Position numbers and translations under genes: made by a program. The notes under the pieces are model-generated. The model was given only the letters and a program-made list of their open reading frames with translations, searched no databases and was not told the origin of the DNA. From Candidatus Omnitrophota bacterium (GTDB lineage Bacteria > Omnitrophota > Gorgyraeia > Aquiviventales > Aquiviventaceae), in NCBI GenBank assembly GCA_023247275.1, contig JAHFGT010000019.1:1-36829 (forward strand): DNA of 36,829 nucleotides, given 5' to 3'. The first letter of the stretch is position 1. Every line of letters begins with the position of its first letter. This document shows positions 25,177-33,989 of the stretch, in pieces.

Positions 25177-25929
25177 TTACCGACCTGCCTTCTTCTCTCG
25201 CGCTGCGAGGGCTCTGGCTCCCGCAGATATGGGGCGTTGACCTGTGGCCTGTGGATGATCTGTCGGCACATGGGCGGCCTTAGCGGCCGGAGCAAGCTGC
25301 TCCCAGTCTTTCAGGAATCGATCCAATCCGATGTCGGTGAGCGGATGCTTCACGAGCGCTTGCAGCACCGTAAACGGCATCGTGGCGATGTCCGCTCCAA
25401 TCTTGGCGGCTTCCACCACATGGATGGGATGCCGAACGCTCGCCACCAAGATCTGGGTTGAAAACCCATAGTTCGCATAGATGGTTTTGATCGCGCGGAT
25501 CAACTCCATGCCATCGGTGCTGATATCATCAAGTCGACCGATAAACGGGGAGACATAGTAGGCGCCGGCCTTCGCGGCTAAGAGGGCTTGCGACGCCGAA
25601 AAACAGAGTGTCACGTTGACCCGAATATGTTCGCTGGCAAGTTGCCGCGTCGCCTTCAGGCCCTCTTGTGTCAGCGGGCATTTCACGATGATCTGCGGAT
25701 GCAGCTTGGAGAACGCTCGACCTTCCGTCACCATGCCAACGGAATCGCGATGGGTCGTTTCCATGCTGACCGGGCCGCCGACCGTCTCACAAATGTCTCG
25801 CAGCAGCGGGAAAAAATTCCGGTGTTCTTTGGCGACCAGGCTGGGGTTGGTGGTCACCCCATCAATGGCGCCCCAACTCATCGCTTCACGAATCTCGTCA
25901 AGATTCGCGGAATCCAGGAAGATTTTCAT
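25177..25929 (-). CDS. Transaldolase, small FSA/TalC type
   Basis: This 250-aa TIM-barrel enzyme moves a dihydroxyacetone unit in the pentose phosphate pathway, or acts as a fructose-6-phosphate aldolase-like enzyme. [16 protein letters not shown] and [12 protein letters not shown] are the family start. The Schiff-base Lys is at about 83 ([11 protein letters not shown]), followed by [14 protein letters not shown] and [12 protein letters not shown]. The barrel ends near residue 213 ([11 protein letters not shown]). The last ~37 residues (Ala/Lys-rich, ending REKKAGR) are an extra tail. The start at 25929 is the family Met; an upstream GTG at 25962 adds 11 residues. It lies between a ROK kinase and lptD, each with very short gaps. 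Confidence 0.93.
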   Translation of the reverse strand: MKIFLDSANLDEIREAMSWGAIDGVTTNPSLVAKEHRNFFPLLRDICETVGGPVSMETTHRDSVGMVTEGRAFSKLHPQIIVKCPLTQEGLKATRQLASEHIRVNVTLCFSASQALLAAKAGAYYVSPFIGRLDDISTDGMELIRAIKTIYANYGFSTQILVASVRHPIHVVEAAKIGADIATMPFTVLQALVKHPLTDIGLDRFLKDWEQLAPAAKAAHVPTDHPQATGQRPISAGARALAAREKKAGR

Positions 25930-25965
25930 CGCGCGCTCTTTGGAGTGCCTCTCACGCTTCACCGG

Positions 25966-26940
25966 TCATCTCGCACCAAATTCGTTCCAGACTAGCACGG
26001 CTGCTCCGACAATGCCAGCGTCGTTTCCGAGTCGTGCGCGGACCACGCGTACCGCCTTGGCGGATACCTGCAGCGGACGTGTCCGCACCACCTGCGCGGC
26101 GGTCGGAAAAAACCATCGCCACGCCGCGGCGACTCCCCCTCCAATCACGATACGATCCGGGTTGAGCGCGTTCACGATTCCAGCTAAGCCCACACCCAGC
26201 CACTGGCCAACCTGAGCCCAGACCTCACGCGCTCGGCGATCCCCTCGCGCTGCCGCTTCACTGATCAGAGCCGGTGTCAATCGACGTCCTGGAGTCCGCT
26301 CCACCAGCCGGCCAAGCGGCTGCGCCCCGCGACGGATAGCCTGTTGTCCCATCTCAAGAATCGCCGCGGTGCCAATCTGCGCTTCTAAGCATCCGCGCGC
26401 GCCGCAGCCGCAGCGTCGACCCTTGGGGTCAACCAGCACATGCCCGAACTCGCCAGCCGTCCCAGACGACCCGCGGTACAGTGCCCCCCCAACCACCACG
26501 CCTCCTCCTACGCCAGTACCCAAGGTGAGCCCGATCAGATGGGTCGCTCGCCGGCCAGCTCCCCAGCGCCACTCGCCCAACGTGAACAGGTTCGCATCAT
26601 TGTCAACGGCACATGGACAACGCAGGCGCGATTCCAATCGCCGCCGTAACGGCACACGATCCCACCCCGGGACATTGACCAGCAGGTGGACCAGTCCACG
26701 ACTGGCATCTGTTGGACCTGGGGCGCCGACCCCAACACCGCAGAGTTGGCGCGTGGTCACGCCGACCGAGCGGGCTAGCTCATCCACCAGCCGTGTGACC
26801 GCGTCGACGAATGGTCTGGGCTGACTGATCCCGACCGAGGACACGGATCGTGCGCCCACCACGTGCCCAGTGGGGTCCACCAGCCCTAGCTTGATATTGG
26901 TTCCACCGAAATCGATTCCGACCGCCCACCGTTTGACCAT
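25966..26940 (-). CDS. ROK-family sugar kinase (glucokinase-like)
   Basis: This 324-aa cytoplasmic kinase probably phosphorylates glucose or a related hexose with ATP. The phosphate loop is in GIDFGGTNIKLGLVD. GVGAPGPTD and VDNDANLFTLGEW follow (Asp is the likely catalytic base in NDAN), then LTLGTGVGGGVV. The ROK zinc site is present: the EFGHVLVD His and the CGCGARGCLE cysteines. The C-terminal IVIGGGVAAAW segment binds the nucleotide. No N-terminal HTH is present, so it is an enzyme rather than a ROK repressor. It lies 12 bases from the GGDEF gene and 36 bases from transaldolase, in a sugar-metabolism mini-operon with it. Confidence 0.92.
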   Translation of the reverse strand: MVKRWAVGIDFGGTNIKLGLVDPTGHVVGARSVSSVGISQPRPFVDAVTRLVDELARSVGVTTRQLCGVGVGAPGPTDASRGLVHLLVNVPGWDRVPLRRRLESRLRCPCAVDNDANLFTLGEWRWGAGRRATHLIGLTLGTGVGGGVVVGGALYRGSSGTAGEFGHVLVDPKGRRCGCGARGCLEAQIGTAAILEMGQQAIRRGAQPLGRLVERTPGRRLTPALISEAAARGDRRAREVWAQVGQWLGVGLAGIVNALNPDRIVIGGGVAAAWRWFFPTAAQVVRTRPLQVSAKAVRVVRARLGNDAGIVGAAVLVWNEFGAR

Positions 26941-26952
26941 GCGATCCGTTGA

Positions 26953-28272
26953 CTAGGGAGTGTGGACTGCCTTCTGCAGCTGTTTCGACCATCGCACCAC
27001 GTTATTGCGGCCGGTCCGCTTCGCCTCGTACAGCGCTTGATCGGCTTGCTCGATTAGTGTGTCGAACGTCTGCCCGTCCTCTGGAAAAACCGTCAAGCCC
27101 ACACTGATCGTCTGATGCAACAACTCGTCATAGGCTCGGATCGGGTGGACTTCGACCAATTGCCGCAGCCGTTGGAGAATCGGCAGGGCCTGCTCGGCGG
27201 TGGTTTCGATCAACAACATGATGAACTCTTCCCCGCCGAACCGCGCCATCAGATCGACATCGCGGAGATTGCGCTGGAGCAGCCGAGCGACTTCGCGCAG
27301 CACCACATCCCCGACAAGATGCCCATACGTATCGTTCTTCTCTTTAAACCGGTCCAGATCGACCATCAAGAGGGTGCAAGGCAATCCGTGTCGCTTCGAT
27401 CGGGCAAGCTCTTCGCGCGCCCGGTCGAGAAAATGGTTCCGGACATACAGGCCGGTGAGCGAATCGGTCACCGCCATGGCTTCTACGCGTTGATAGAGAT
27501 GAATCCGCGAGAGCTGGAGTGAGAGCTGATTGGCAATGATCGCCAGCGTCTTCATCTGCGCCTCTGGCAGGTCCTCGGCCATCAGCACGCCAATCATCTG
27601 TTGCTTCCGCCAGAGGGGCGCCCACGCGATTCGCGTGATGGCCTCGGACCGCGGGCTGGGCAGCTGGGTCGCCTCGATCGTGCCGGGTCGCCCTGACGCC
27701 TTGGCGCGGTCAACCACCGCGTGCTCCAGTGGCAGGATCCCGCTCTCACCGGCCGGTTCAAGCCGGCCATCTGGACGGCGCACCGCGCGAGCCGCATGCG
27801 GCGCTCGCTCGGTAACCGATAAATCCACAAGCCTGACGCCAGCCGCCCGCATCATGGTCGGGGCCACATCGATCAGCTTCGCGAACAGCTCACTAAAGTG
27901 CAGCGTTCGGGCCGTGGCTTTGGTGACATGATAGACGTCGGTGATCTCGGCGATTTGAGATTCGAGCTGCTGCCCAGAGGTCTGCAGCGACAAGAGTGAC
28001 CGGGCCGATTCGGAAATCTGGGCCATGCGCTCCGCTTCCTGCGCATGCCATCGCTTCAGGATCCGCTCGTCTCGTCGCTGCCAAGCGGCTAACAGCCAGG
28101 GACCGGCCAACAAGCCCCCCAGTTCGAGCCAGACGGTCCAGTCGCCCAGCGCATGGATCCGGGCCATCAGCCATGCGATCGCTGTCACGGCCGTGCAGAA
28201 CGCCGTAATCCCTTGAGCCCACACCAGCCCAGAGATCATGGCGAGGACCCAACTGATTAGGAGCAAGGTCAT
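26953..28272 (-). CDS. Membrane GAF-GGDEF diguanylate cyclase
   Basis: This 439-aa inner-membrane signalling protein should make cyclic di-GMP. Two or three hydrophobic helices occupy residues 1-63 (LLISWVLAMISGLVWA, then AVTAIAWLMA). A short coiled coil (about 75-115) links to a GAF-like sensor domain (about 115-260, AGVRLVDLSVTER to GVLMAEDLPE). The GGDEF domain (about 268-430) has the intact active loop GGEEF at 346-350. Five residues before it lies the RxxD inhibitory site (RDVD), so product feedback is expected. NDTYGHLVGDVVL is the usual metal/nucleotide strand. The start is ATG 28272; a GTG precedes it by one codon. A second GGDEF gene lies 40 bases upstream. Confidence 0.92.
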   Translation of the reverse strand: MTLLLISWVLAMISGLVWAQGITAFCTAVTAIAWLMARIHALGDWTVWLELGGLLAGPWLLAAWQRRDERILKRWHAQEAERMAQISESARSLLSLQTSGQQLESQIAEITDVYHVTKATARTLHFSELFAKLIDVAPTMMRAAGVRLVDLSVTERAPHAARAVRRPDGRLEPAGESGILPLEHAVVDRAKASGRPGTIEATQLPSPRSEAITRIAWAPLWRKQQMIGVLMAEDLPEAQMKTLAIIANQLSLQLSRIHLYQRVEAMAVTDSLTGLYVRNHFLDRAREELARSKRHGLPCTLLMVDLDRFKEKNDTYGHLVGDVVLREVARLLQRNLRDVDLMARFGGEEFIMLLIETTAEQALPILQRLRQLVEVHPIRAYDELLHQTISVGLTVFPEDGQTFDTLIEQADQALYEAKRTGRNNVVRWSKQLQKAVHTP

Positions 28273-28312
28273 CACACCCTGTTTCCAGTCACACGGAACA
28301 TGTCATCCCCTA

Positions 28313-29836
28313 TCATAGGTGATTTCCCGTGGCGACGACTCGGTTGCGGCCCGCCCGCTTGGCATGATACAGCCGCTGATCCGCGACGCGGATGAGTTCA
28401 AGTTCGGCCTGAGCATCCTCAGGAAACGCGGCCACACCAATGGAGACCGTGACCACGTGTTCGGATTCACCGTGCCGCGTTCCTCGGTCGCGCCGCTTCG
28501 CTGGTGGAGCCGATTCAGCGCTGTCTCCGTGATCCAGCCGACTACGGCCGGCCACGTGGATCTGTTGTTCGGTCAATTGACGGATGTTCTCTGCGAGTTC
28601 CACGCCATGCGCTCGATCGGTCCGCGGCAACAGCACCGCAAACTCCTCTCCGCCATATCGAGCAATCATACTGCCCGGTGGAATCACCGTTCGAAGCACT
28701 TCAGCGAACGACTTGAGAATCACATCACCGGCGGTATGGCCATACGTATCGTTGAACCGCTTAAAATGGTCGATATCCATCATCAGCAGGGTCACCGGCC
28801 CGCAACGGCTCCGACCAGACCGTGTCAGCTCACGGGTCAGCTGTTCCAAAAACGGGCGCCGCAGCGTCAATCCGGTCAGTCCATCGGTCATGGCCAGTTG
28901 CTGCGTCTGGGCAAACAGCCGGGCATTGGTAGCGGCGGCGGCCACCAAATCCAACAGAATCTCTACAAACCGCACATCATCTTGCGTGTACACCGACGGT
29001 TCCGCGCTGTCCAATCGCAGCACCCCCTCAGGCGCCGCGCCTAAAAACAGCGGGCTGGCGATGACCGCACGCACCGGCCGCTCCGCCGCCGTGGTCACCG
29101 TAAACCGAAAATCCCGTCGCAGATCATTCACCAACAGCGGCCGGTGCGTGCGTAATACGTGCCGGTCGAATTGATCCCCGTGCTTTGCCCGAATCGCCGA
29201 TAGGGTCTCTTGCTTCTTTGAGGCGCACAGGGAGAGCTCCTGCCGATCATGGTTGAGCAGATACAACAAGCAGACATCGGATTTGCCGATCAACTCGAAG
29301 GCCCGATCGACGACCAGATGCGCGATGGAGCCAAACTCGGTCATGTTGCTCAACTCTTCAGCGATCGCTTGCAATCGCGCGTACCGGGACAATTTCTTGC
29401 GCAGCCCGTCCCGCACTTGTTTGGCCGATTCAATCGCCCGCGCTTTCAGTGTCTGCTCTTCAGCGACATCTTCAAGCTTCTGCTGCAGCGTATGCACTCG
29501 CCGAGACTGCCGGCGTCGTTGCAGCACCGCAACCGCCAGGAGCGTCAGGAGCGCCAAGGTGTCTGCCTGAATGAGCGGATGGAGACTGACCGCCCAAGCC
29601 CATTGGAGCGCCAAGAGGATGGCCACATCAATCAGGAGGTTCACCCCAGTGGAAAAGAGATTCCAAGCCACGAGGGCCAAGAGGATCGCCACCAGGACCA
29701 GCGGATGCACGAGTCGAACGCGGGCAGGACCAGCCGTGAGAATCGCCGTCGCCATACTCACCCAGACGAGGATCAGTCCGACGCTGGTAGCGACTCGAAG
29801 ACCTTTGGGAGCCTGCGGAGGGGTGAGAGCCGTCAT
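28313..29836 (-). CDS. Membrane GAF-GGDEF protein lacking the RxxD inhibitory site
   Basis: This 507-aa protein has about four membrane helices (residues 14-106), a coiled coil (110-165), a GAF domain (about 166-310) and a C-terminal GGDEF domain (about 315-505). The catalytic loop GGEEF is intact at 395-399, and NDTYGHTAGDVIL is normal. The position of the RxxD product-binding I-site instead reads PPGS, so feedback inhibition is probably lost. After the loop a charged insert of about 30 residues (429-459, Arg/Asp/Glu/Ser-rich) splits the domain before VVTVSIGVA. It shares layout with the GGDEF gene downstream and may derive from a tandem duplication, but the two are now clearly different in sequence. 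Confidence 0.9.
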   Translation of the reverse strand: MTALTPPQAPKGLRVATSVGLILVWVSMATAILTAGPARVRLVHPLVLVAILLALVAWNLFSTGVNLLIDVAILLALQWAWAVSLHPLIQADTLALLTLLAVAVLQRRRQSRRVHTLQQKLEDVAEEQTLKARAIESAKQVRDGLRKKLSRYARLQAIAEELSNMTEFGSIAHLVVDRAFELIGKSDVCLLYLLNHDRQELSLCASKKQETLSAIRAKHGDQFDRHVLRTHRPLLVNDLRRDFRFTVTTAAERPVRAVIASPLFLGAAPEGVLRLDSAEPSVYTQDDVRFVEILLDLVAAAATNARLFAQTQQLAMTDGLTGLTLRRPFLEQLTRELTRSGRSRCGPVTLLMMDIDHFKRFNDTYGHTAGDVILKSFAEVLRTVIPPGSMIARYGGEEFAVLLPRTDRAHGVELAENIRQLTEQQIHVAGRSRLDHGDSAESAPPAKRRDRGTRHGESEHVVTVSIGVAAFPEDAQAELELIRVADQRLYHAKRAGRNRVVATGNHL

Positions 29837-29898
29837 CAGGGTACCGACCGAACGGTTATCCCATCGAACCGATCGACGGCTGGCGACCAGAGGGGTGG

Positions 29899-31002
29899 TT
29901 AAACAATCGCAGCTTGACTCTCAAGATCAAAGAAGTGCGCCTTTCCCATATCAAACACCAGATCAATATCCTGGTTGACCTCGGGGCGGTCATGCGGTCC
30001 GACCCTGGCCACCATGCCATGCTCGCCGACCCGCAGATGCAGATACACCTCGGCGCCGAGCGGCTCCACGAGCTCGACGGTCGAGGTGACGATACAGTCG
30101 CTGGGCGCATCCGTAATGAACAGTTTGTCGTACAGGTCCTCCGGACGAACGCCAAACAGCACCGGCTTATTTTCGTACGCGAGCAGCCGGGCCGCCATTT
30201 CGTCGACCACCCGTAGCCGGAGCACGCCTTCGACAAAGTACAGTTCTGCCTCTGATCGGACAATCGTCCCTTTGATAAAGTTCATCGGAGGTGACCCGAT
30301 AAAACTTGCCACAAACCGGTTGGCCGGGTGTTCGTAGATCGTCAGTGGATCGGCGACCTGCTGAATGACGGCCTTGTTCATGACTACGATCCGATCCCCC
30401 ATGGTCATGGCTTCCGTCTGGTCATGCGTGACATAAATCATCGTCGTCTGCAATCGGAAGTGCAGTTTACGGATTTCGGTCCGCATCTGCACCCGCATCT
30501 TGGCGTCCAGGTTGGACAGCGGCTCATCGAAGAGAAACACGAGCGGTTTGCGCACAATGGCCCGACCGACGGCGACCCGCTGTCGTTCGCCGCCGGACAG
30601 CTCTTTCGGCTTGCGGTGCAGCAACGGTTCGATGCTGAGGATTCCGGCCGCCTCACGGACCCGCTGGTCGATGTCCTTTTTGCTGTATCCGCGCAACCGC
30701 AACCCGAACGCCATATTGTCGAACACCGTCATATGCGGATACAACGCGTAGTTCTGGAACACCATCGCGATATCGCGATCTTTCGGTGGAATGTGGTTCA
30801 CCAGCTTGTTGCCAATCCAAATTTCACCGGTGCTGGCCTCTTCCAATCCGGCCACCATCCGCAGCAGCGTGGATTTACCGCACCCTGACGGACCGACGAT
30901 CACCAGGAATTCCCGATTCTCGATCTCCAGACTGGCTTCTTTGACGGCGAGGACACCGCCTGAATGAGTTTTCGAGACGTTCCGGAGGCTCACCTGGGCC
31001 AT
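29899..31002 (-). CDS. Sugar ABC transporter ATPase, UgpC/MsmX/MalK type
   Basis: This 367-aa ATPase energises a CUT1-type sugar or glycerophosphate importer. Walker A GPSGCGKST is at 37-45, the Q-loop is in VFQNYALYPHM, the signature LSGGERQR is near 135, and Walker B VFLFDEP is near 155. The switch His is in YVTHDQTEAM. After about residue 240 comes the MalK-type OB/TOBE regulatory region, including LFGVRPEDL. No permease or binding-protein genes are adjacent, which is usual for shared MsmX-like ATPases that serve several importers. It sits alone between accD and the GGDEF genes, with gaps of about 60 bases on each side. Confidence 0.93.
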   Translation of the reverse strand: MAQVSLRNVSKTHSGGVLAVKEASLEIENREFLVIVGPSGCGKSTLLRMVAGLEEASTGEIWIGNKLVNHIPPKDRDIAMVFQNYALYPHMTVFDNMAFGLRLRGYSKKDIDQRVREAAGILSIEPLLHRKPKELSGGERQRVAVGRAIVRKPLVFLFDEPLSNLDAKMRVQMRTEIRKLHFRLQTTMIYVTHDQTEAMTMGDRIVVMNKAVIQQVADPLTIYEHPANRFVASFIGSPPMNFIKGTIVRSEAELYFVEGVLRLRVVDEMAARLLAYENKPVLFGVRPEDLYDKLFITDAPSDCIVTSTVELVEPLGAEVYLHLRVGEHGMVARVGPHDRPEVNQDIDLVFDMGKAHFFDLESQAAIV

Positions 31003-31065
31003 ACCGCGTGGTTTCCCGTTCCTATCGGTGACGGTGGTCGCCGTCGTACACGTCAGGCCGCCGGA

Positions 31066-31908
31066 TCATCGCCCCAGATATCCGAGCAGCCGCGCGAGCA
31101 CTGACTTCATGTCTCGACGACTGACGATCAAATCAATCAGGCCATGCTCCAACAGAAACTCTGACCGTTGGAATCCTTCAGGCAACTTCTGCCGAATGGT
31201 CTGCTCGATCACCCGCGGTCCGGTAAACCCGATCAACGCCTTGGGCTCAGCGATGATCACATCACCTAAGGTGGCAAAACTGGCCAACACGCCGGCCATC
31301 GTCGGATGGGTGAGCACAGAAATAAACAGCCCCCCACGCTCGTCGAGTCGCATCAACGCATTGGCGGTCTTAGCCATTTGCATGAGGCTGAGCACGCCTT
31401 CTTGCATGCGCGCGCCACCGCCTGAGCCAGACAGGATAACGACCGGCAACCGCAGCTCGGTCGCGCGCTCAATCGCTCGCGTGAGCTTCTCCCCAACGAC
31501 CGAGCCCATCGATCCCATCATGAATCGGGAATCGGTCACGCCAAGCACCACGTCGTGGCCGTCGAGCCGTCCTCGCCCACTCAGACAGGCATCGCTCATC
31601 CCGCACCTGCGTTGCTCTTCGGCCGCCTTCTCGCTGTACGGCTTGGGCACCGTGAAATGTAACGGATCCAACGGGGTCAAGTCGGCATCCCATTCCTCGA
31701 ATGTTCCTTCGTCGATCGTGAGATGGATGCGCTGATAGGCGGTGAGCGGAAAATGGAAGTCGCACTTGGGACAGACGCGGAGGTTTTCTTCGAGGGCTTT
31801 ATTGTAGATGAGCTGGCCGCACGATTCGCATTTGGTCCACAGCCCGGCCGGAATTTCGCGGCGAGATCTGCGACCTAAGGTTGGCTGACGCCGGCTAAAT
31901 AGCTTCAT
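31066..31908 (-). CDS. accD: Acetyl-CoA carboxylase carboxyltransferase, beta subunit
   Basis: AccD pairs with AccA to move the carboxyl group from biotin to acetyl-CoA, the first step of fatty acid synthesis. The 280-aa protein has the zinc ribbon of the family (cysteines at 27, 30, 46 and 49: CESC and CPKC). The conserved carboxyltransferase core follows: FMMGSMGSVVGEK, VVILSGSGGGARMQEG, LSLMQMAKT, PTMAGVLASFA and IGFTGPRVIEQT. The start at ATG 31908 is preceded by GGAG; the long frame up to 32328 overlaps the next gene and is not real. A promoter lies at 31951-31979. No accA is seen in the window. Confidence 0.97.
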   Translation of the reverse strand: MKLFSRRQPTLGRRSRREIPAGLWTKCESCGQLIYNKALEENLRVCPKCDFHFPLTAYQRIHLTIDEGTFEEWDADLTPLDPLHFTVPKPYSEKAAEEQRRCGMSDACLSGRGRLDGHDVVLGVTDSRFMMGSMGSVVGEKLTRAIERATELRLPVVILSGSGGGARMQEGVLSLMQMAKTANALMRLDERGGLFISVLTHPTMAGVLASFATLGDVIIAEPKALIGFTGPRVIEQTIRQKLPEGFQRSEFLLEHGLIDLIVSRRDMKSVLARLLGYLGR

Positions 31909-31950
31909 GCCGTGCACACTCCGTTCGTCGACGGAAAAATGAAGTTTCTT

Positions 31951-31979
31951 ATGGTAACACACGGACTGACGAACGTCAA
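31951..31979 (-). promoter_or_regulatory. Putative accD promoter with palindrome over the -35
   Basis: On the minus strand TTGACG (31979-31974), a 17-base spacer and TACCAT (31956-31951) form a good sigma70-like promoter, with a start expected near 31944, about 36 bases before the accD ATG. A 12-base palindrome TGACG-NN-CGTCA (31967-31978) covers the -35, so a repressor site is possible. This splits accD from the upstream DUF1015 gene. Confidence 0.6.
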
Positions 31980-32030
31980 TGTAACCGGACGAGTGCCAAC
32001 GACTTCGGTCGCGATACGCAGGCGGTCTGG

Positions 32031-33275
32031 CTAGGCTAGCAGGTGCATCGCCAGGCCGGAGGGGATTTTGGGGTAGAAAAAGGTTGATTTGGGCGGCAGG
32101 GTTAGGCCCTTGGCTGCCAGTTCGTAGACGCGTTGTAGCGGGAGGGGTCGCAGTAGCCACGCACAGCCACCCTCGCCGCGATCGACCGCGTCGAGCACAC
32201 GTTGAGAATCGGCCATGTACTGCACCTGGCGATGGCCATTGAATCCGATCGAGGGTAGCACCAGGCCATGTAACACCGCGACATCCAGTCCGGCGATCAG
32301 ACGTGGAACCGTCGGCGCGTGAAGCCATTGCTGAAGGACCGCTTCGCGGACCTGGGCTTGATACAGCATGCGGCCATCATACAACCCGAATCGCACCGCC
32401 CGACTGGATTCGTTGGACTGGCGCTGATCATCGGATTCACTGAGCCATCGGGTCAGCGCGTCGAGCGCGCCGGCTGGGGTCATCAGGCACAGGGCCTGCA
32501 ATCGAGTGAGGTCTGGGGTGCCGCCCACCAGACGGTGGATCGGCCCCAGCACCAGCGCCGGATCTTCAATTGAGGCAAAGTAGGTCATCACCGCGGGCCA
32601 TCGAGCTCGGTTCGCCCAGGCCACTTCGAATCGATGATGCCCGTCTGCAATCAGCACGGCGACCCGGCTGAGAGCATCGGTGAGCGTCTGAATCTGCTCA
32701 GCCGCTGTAATGGCCCACACGCGAACCTGGTCGGTTCCCGTGGTCTGGAGCGTTGGCGCTCCCTGAGTCAGTTGCCGACACCGGGCATAGATCGTCTGCC
32801 CGGGATCTGGAAACACGCAGAAGATCGGCTCGCATTGCACCGGCACCGTCTCTAAGAGTTTGGCTCGGTCAGCTTTTGGAGCGGCCAGCGTGGCTTCATG
32901 TCGGTACACCACCTGCTCGATCGGGTCGCGCAACTCTACCAGGGCGATGAAACCCAGTCGGGCGCATCGCTGGCCAGCAGACTCGAAGGCGTGCTCGACG
33001 ATGTATAGCGCTGGCACTGGGTCCTGACGCAAGATCCCCTGCCGCTGCCACGTCAGGAAATCTTGGCGCGTCCGCGTATACCGATTGTGTTGCTCGGTAT
33101 CCTGCGCGAACTGCTTCCCCAGGGTCAACCGAACCACATTGTAGGGGGAGCGGGCGTACAGCTGGTCTTGCAACGCCGCGTCGATGACATCATACGGCGG
33201 TGCGATGATCTCATCGAGTCGGCCTGCTCGGGATGGGTCATAGCGTAGCGCGGCAAAGGGTCGGATGGCCACCAT
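32031..33275 (-). CDS. DUF1015 family protein
   Basis: This 414-aa cytoplasmic protein matches the DUF1015 family, whose biochemical role I do not know. It begins MVAIRPFAALRYDPSRAG, with IAPPYDVI and SPYNVVRLTLGK shortly after, both family landmarks. The central ADGHHRFEVAW motif is the best-conserved part, and QYMADSQRVLDAVDRGEGG lies in the C-terminal third. The protein ends after LPPKSTFFYPKIPSGL, a strong family ending. The ATG at 33275 overlaps the VanZ-like stop as TGATG, so the two are coupled. The name should stay at family level. Confidence 0.9.
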   Translation of the reverse strand: MVAIRPFAALRYDPSRAGRLDEIIAPPYDVIDAALQDQLYARSPYNVVRLTLGKQFAQDTEQHNRYTRTRQDFLTWQRQGILRQDPVPALYIVEHAFESAGQRCARLGFIALVELRDPIEQVVYRHEATLAAPKADRAKLLETVPVQCEPIFCVFPDPGQTIYARCRQLTQGAPTLQTTGTDQVRVWAITAAEQIQTLTDALSRVAVLIADGHHRFEVAWANRARWPAVMTYFASIEDPALVLGPIHRLVGGTPDLTRLQALCLMTPAGALDALTRWLSESDDQRQSNESSRAVRFGLYDGRMLYQAQVREAVLQQWLHAPTVPRLIAGLDVAVLHGLVLPSIGFNGHRQVQYMADSQRVLDAVDRGEGGCAWLLRPLPLQRVYELAAKGLTLPPKSTFFYPKIPSGLAMHLLA

Positions 33276-33616
33276 CACGGGGTTGACCGGATTCGGATCG
33301 AGGGGCGTGGGAAGCTGCGCCCAATCCAGATGCCCAGCGCCGCGCCGATCGCGTTTGCGGCCGCGTCATACAGATCAGCCGACCGCCATGGGACCAATGC
33401 CTGGAAGGCTTCCATCAAGAGTCCATAACTTGTCGCGTAGATCCAGGCCCATATCAGGTATTCAGGCTCTGGCATGTGGCTGGCGCGCACGGCGTGTGTG
33501 AGGATCCAGGCAAACAGCAGATACTCGCAGACGTGCGCTGCCTTGTCAAGATGCCGCACCGGAATCCCAGCCCCGACCGGCAGCAACGAGAACACCAGGA
33601 CCAGCGCTGCGTACAC
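33275..33616 (-). CDS. VanZ-like small membrane protein
   Basis: This protein of at least 113 aa has four hydrophobic segments and the VanZ family pattern: VYAALVLVFSLLPVG, HLDKAAHVCEYLLFAW, then YGLLMEAFQALVPWRSADLYDAAANAIGAALG in the C-terminal half. The LDKxxHxxxYxxxA and E.xQ...R..D..D...N..G motifs are clear. The GTG at 33616 is the only canonical start. The frame continues upstream as SRWWIGAG, which looks like more of helix one, so the true N-terminus may lie a little further and use a rare codon. The gene ends in TGATG overlap with DUF1015. VanZ homologues have been linked to glycopeptide or teicoplanin resistance, but most are of unknown function. Confidence 0.83.
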   Translation of the reverse strand: MYAALVLVFSLLPVGAGIPVRHLDKAAHVCEYLLFAWILTHAVRASHMPEPEYLIWAWIYATSYGLLMEAFQALVPWRSADLYDAAANAIGAALGIWIGRSFPRPSIRIRSTP

Positions 33617-33638
33617 GCCGGCGCCGATCCACCAGCGG

Positions 33639-33908
33639 CTACGATGGGGTCTTGGGGGTCGTAGAGGAATTCGACGACGGCGGCGGAGAGGAGGGTTGGT
33701 CCTTCTTCTTGGCGTCGTGATAGCTTTTGCTCCGATAGTCGGTGATATAGAACCCGCTGCCTTTAAAAAGAAACCCTGAGCCTGAGCCCAGCAGCCGCTT
33801 CAATCGACCGCCGCACTTCGGGCATTTCGTCAACGGCTTGGCGATAATGGACTGAGATGCCTCGTGCCGCTTCTTGCATGTTTGACACTGGTACTCATAG
33901 GTCGGCAT
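33639..33908 (-). CDS. FmdB-family zinc-ribbon protein
   Basis: This 89-aa protein begins MPTYEYQCQTCKKRHEASQS, with a second CxxC in CPKCGGRLKRLL. The four cysteines form the FmdB/CxxC_CxxC_SSSS regulatory zinc ribbon. The GSGFLFKGSGFYITDYRS segment is the usual continuation of this family. After about residue 70 the tail is low-complexity Ser/Pro/Thr (SSPPPSSNSSTTPKTPS). The role is unknown; a regulatory function has been suggested for the family from its name. It lies between dnaJ and the VanZ-like gene, and a palindromic repeat separates it from dnaJ. Confidence 0.9.
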   Translation of the reverse strand: MPTYEYQCQTCKKRHEASQSIIAKPLTKCPKCGGRLKRLLGSGSGFLFKGSGFYITDYRSKSYHDAKKKDQPSSPPPSSNSSTTPKTPS

Positions 33909-33922
33909 GTTTCACCACATCT

Positions 33923-33987
33923 GATTCGTGAACAGGTGTACGAGTGTACCCGTGAGGCCCCGTCCACCTGTACACCCGTATACGAAT
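33923..33987. repeat. Palindromic intergenic repeat, copy C
   Basis: The spacer between dnaJ and the zinc-ribbon gene begins with 24 bases identical to copy A (GATTCGTGAACAGG to GAGTG), then diverges. It ends with CCACCTG, TACACCCG, TATACGAAT. The two halves are roughly inverted. Its presence about 19 kb from copies A and B, outside the polysaccharide locus, points to a genome-wide family. Confidence 0.75.
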
Positions 33988-33989
33988 GC

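Noticed and set aside
31909..32328. A 140-residue N-terminal extension of accD
   Set aside because: It overlaps the DUF1015 gene and crosses the accD promoter; the AccD family begins near MKLFSRR with the zinc ribbon soon after.
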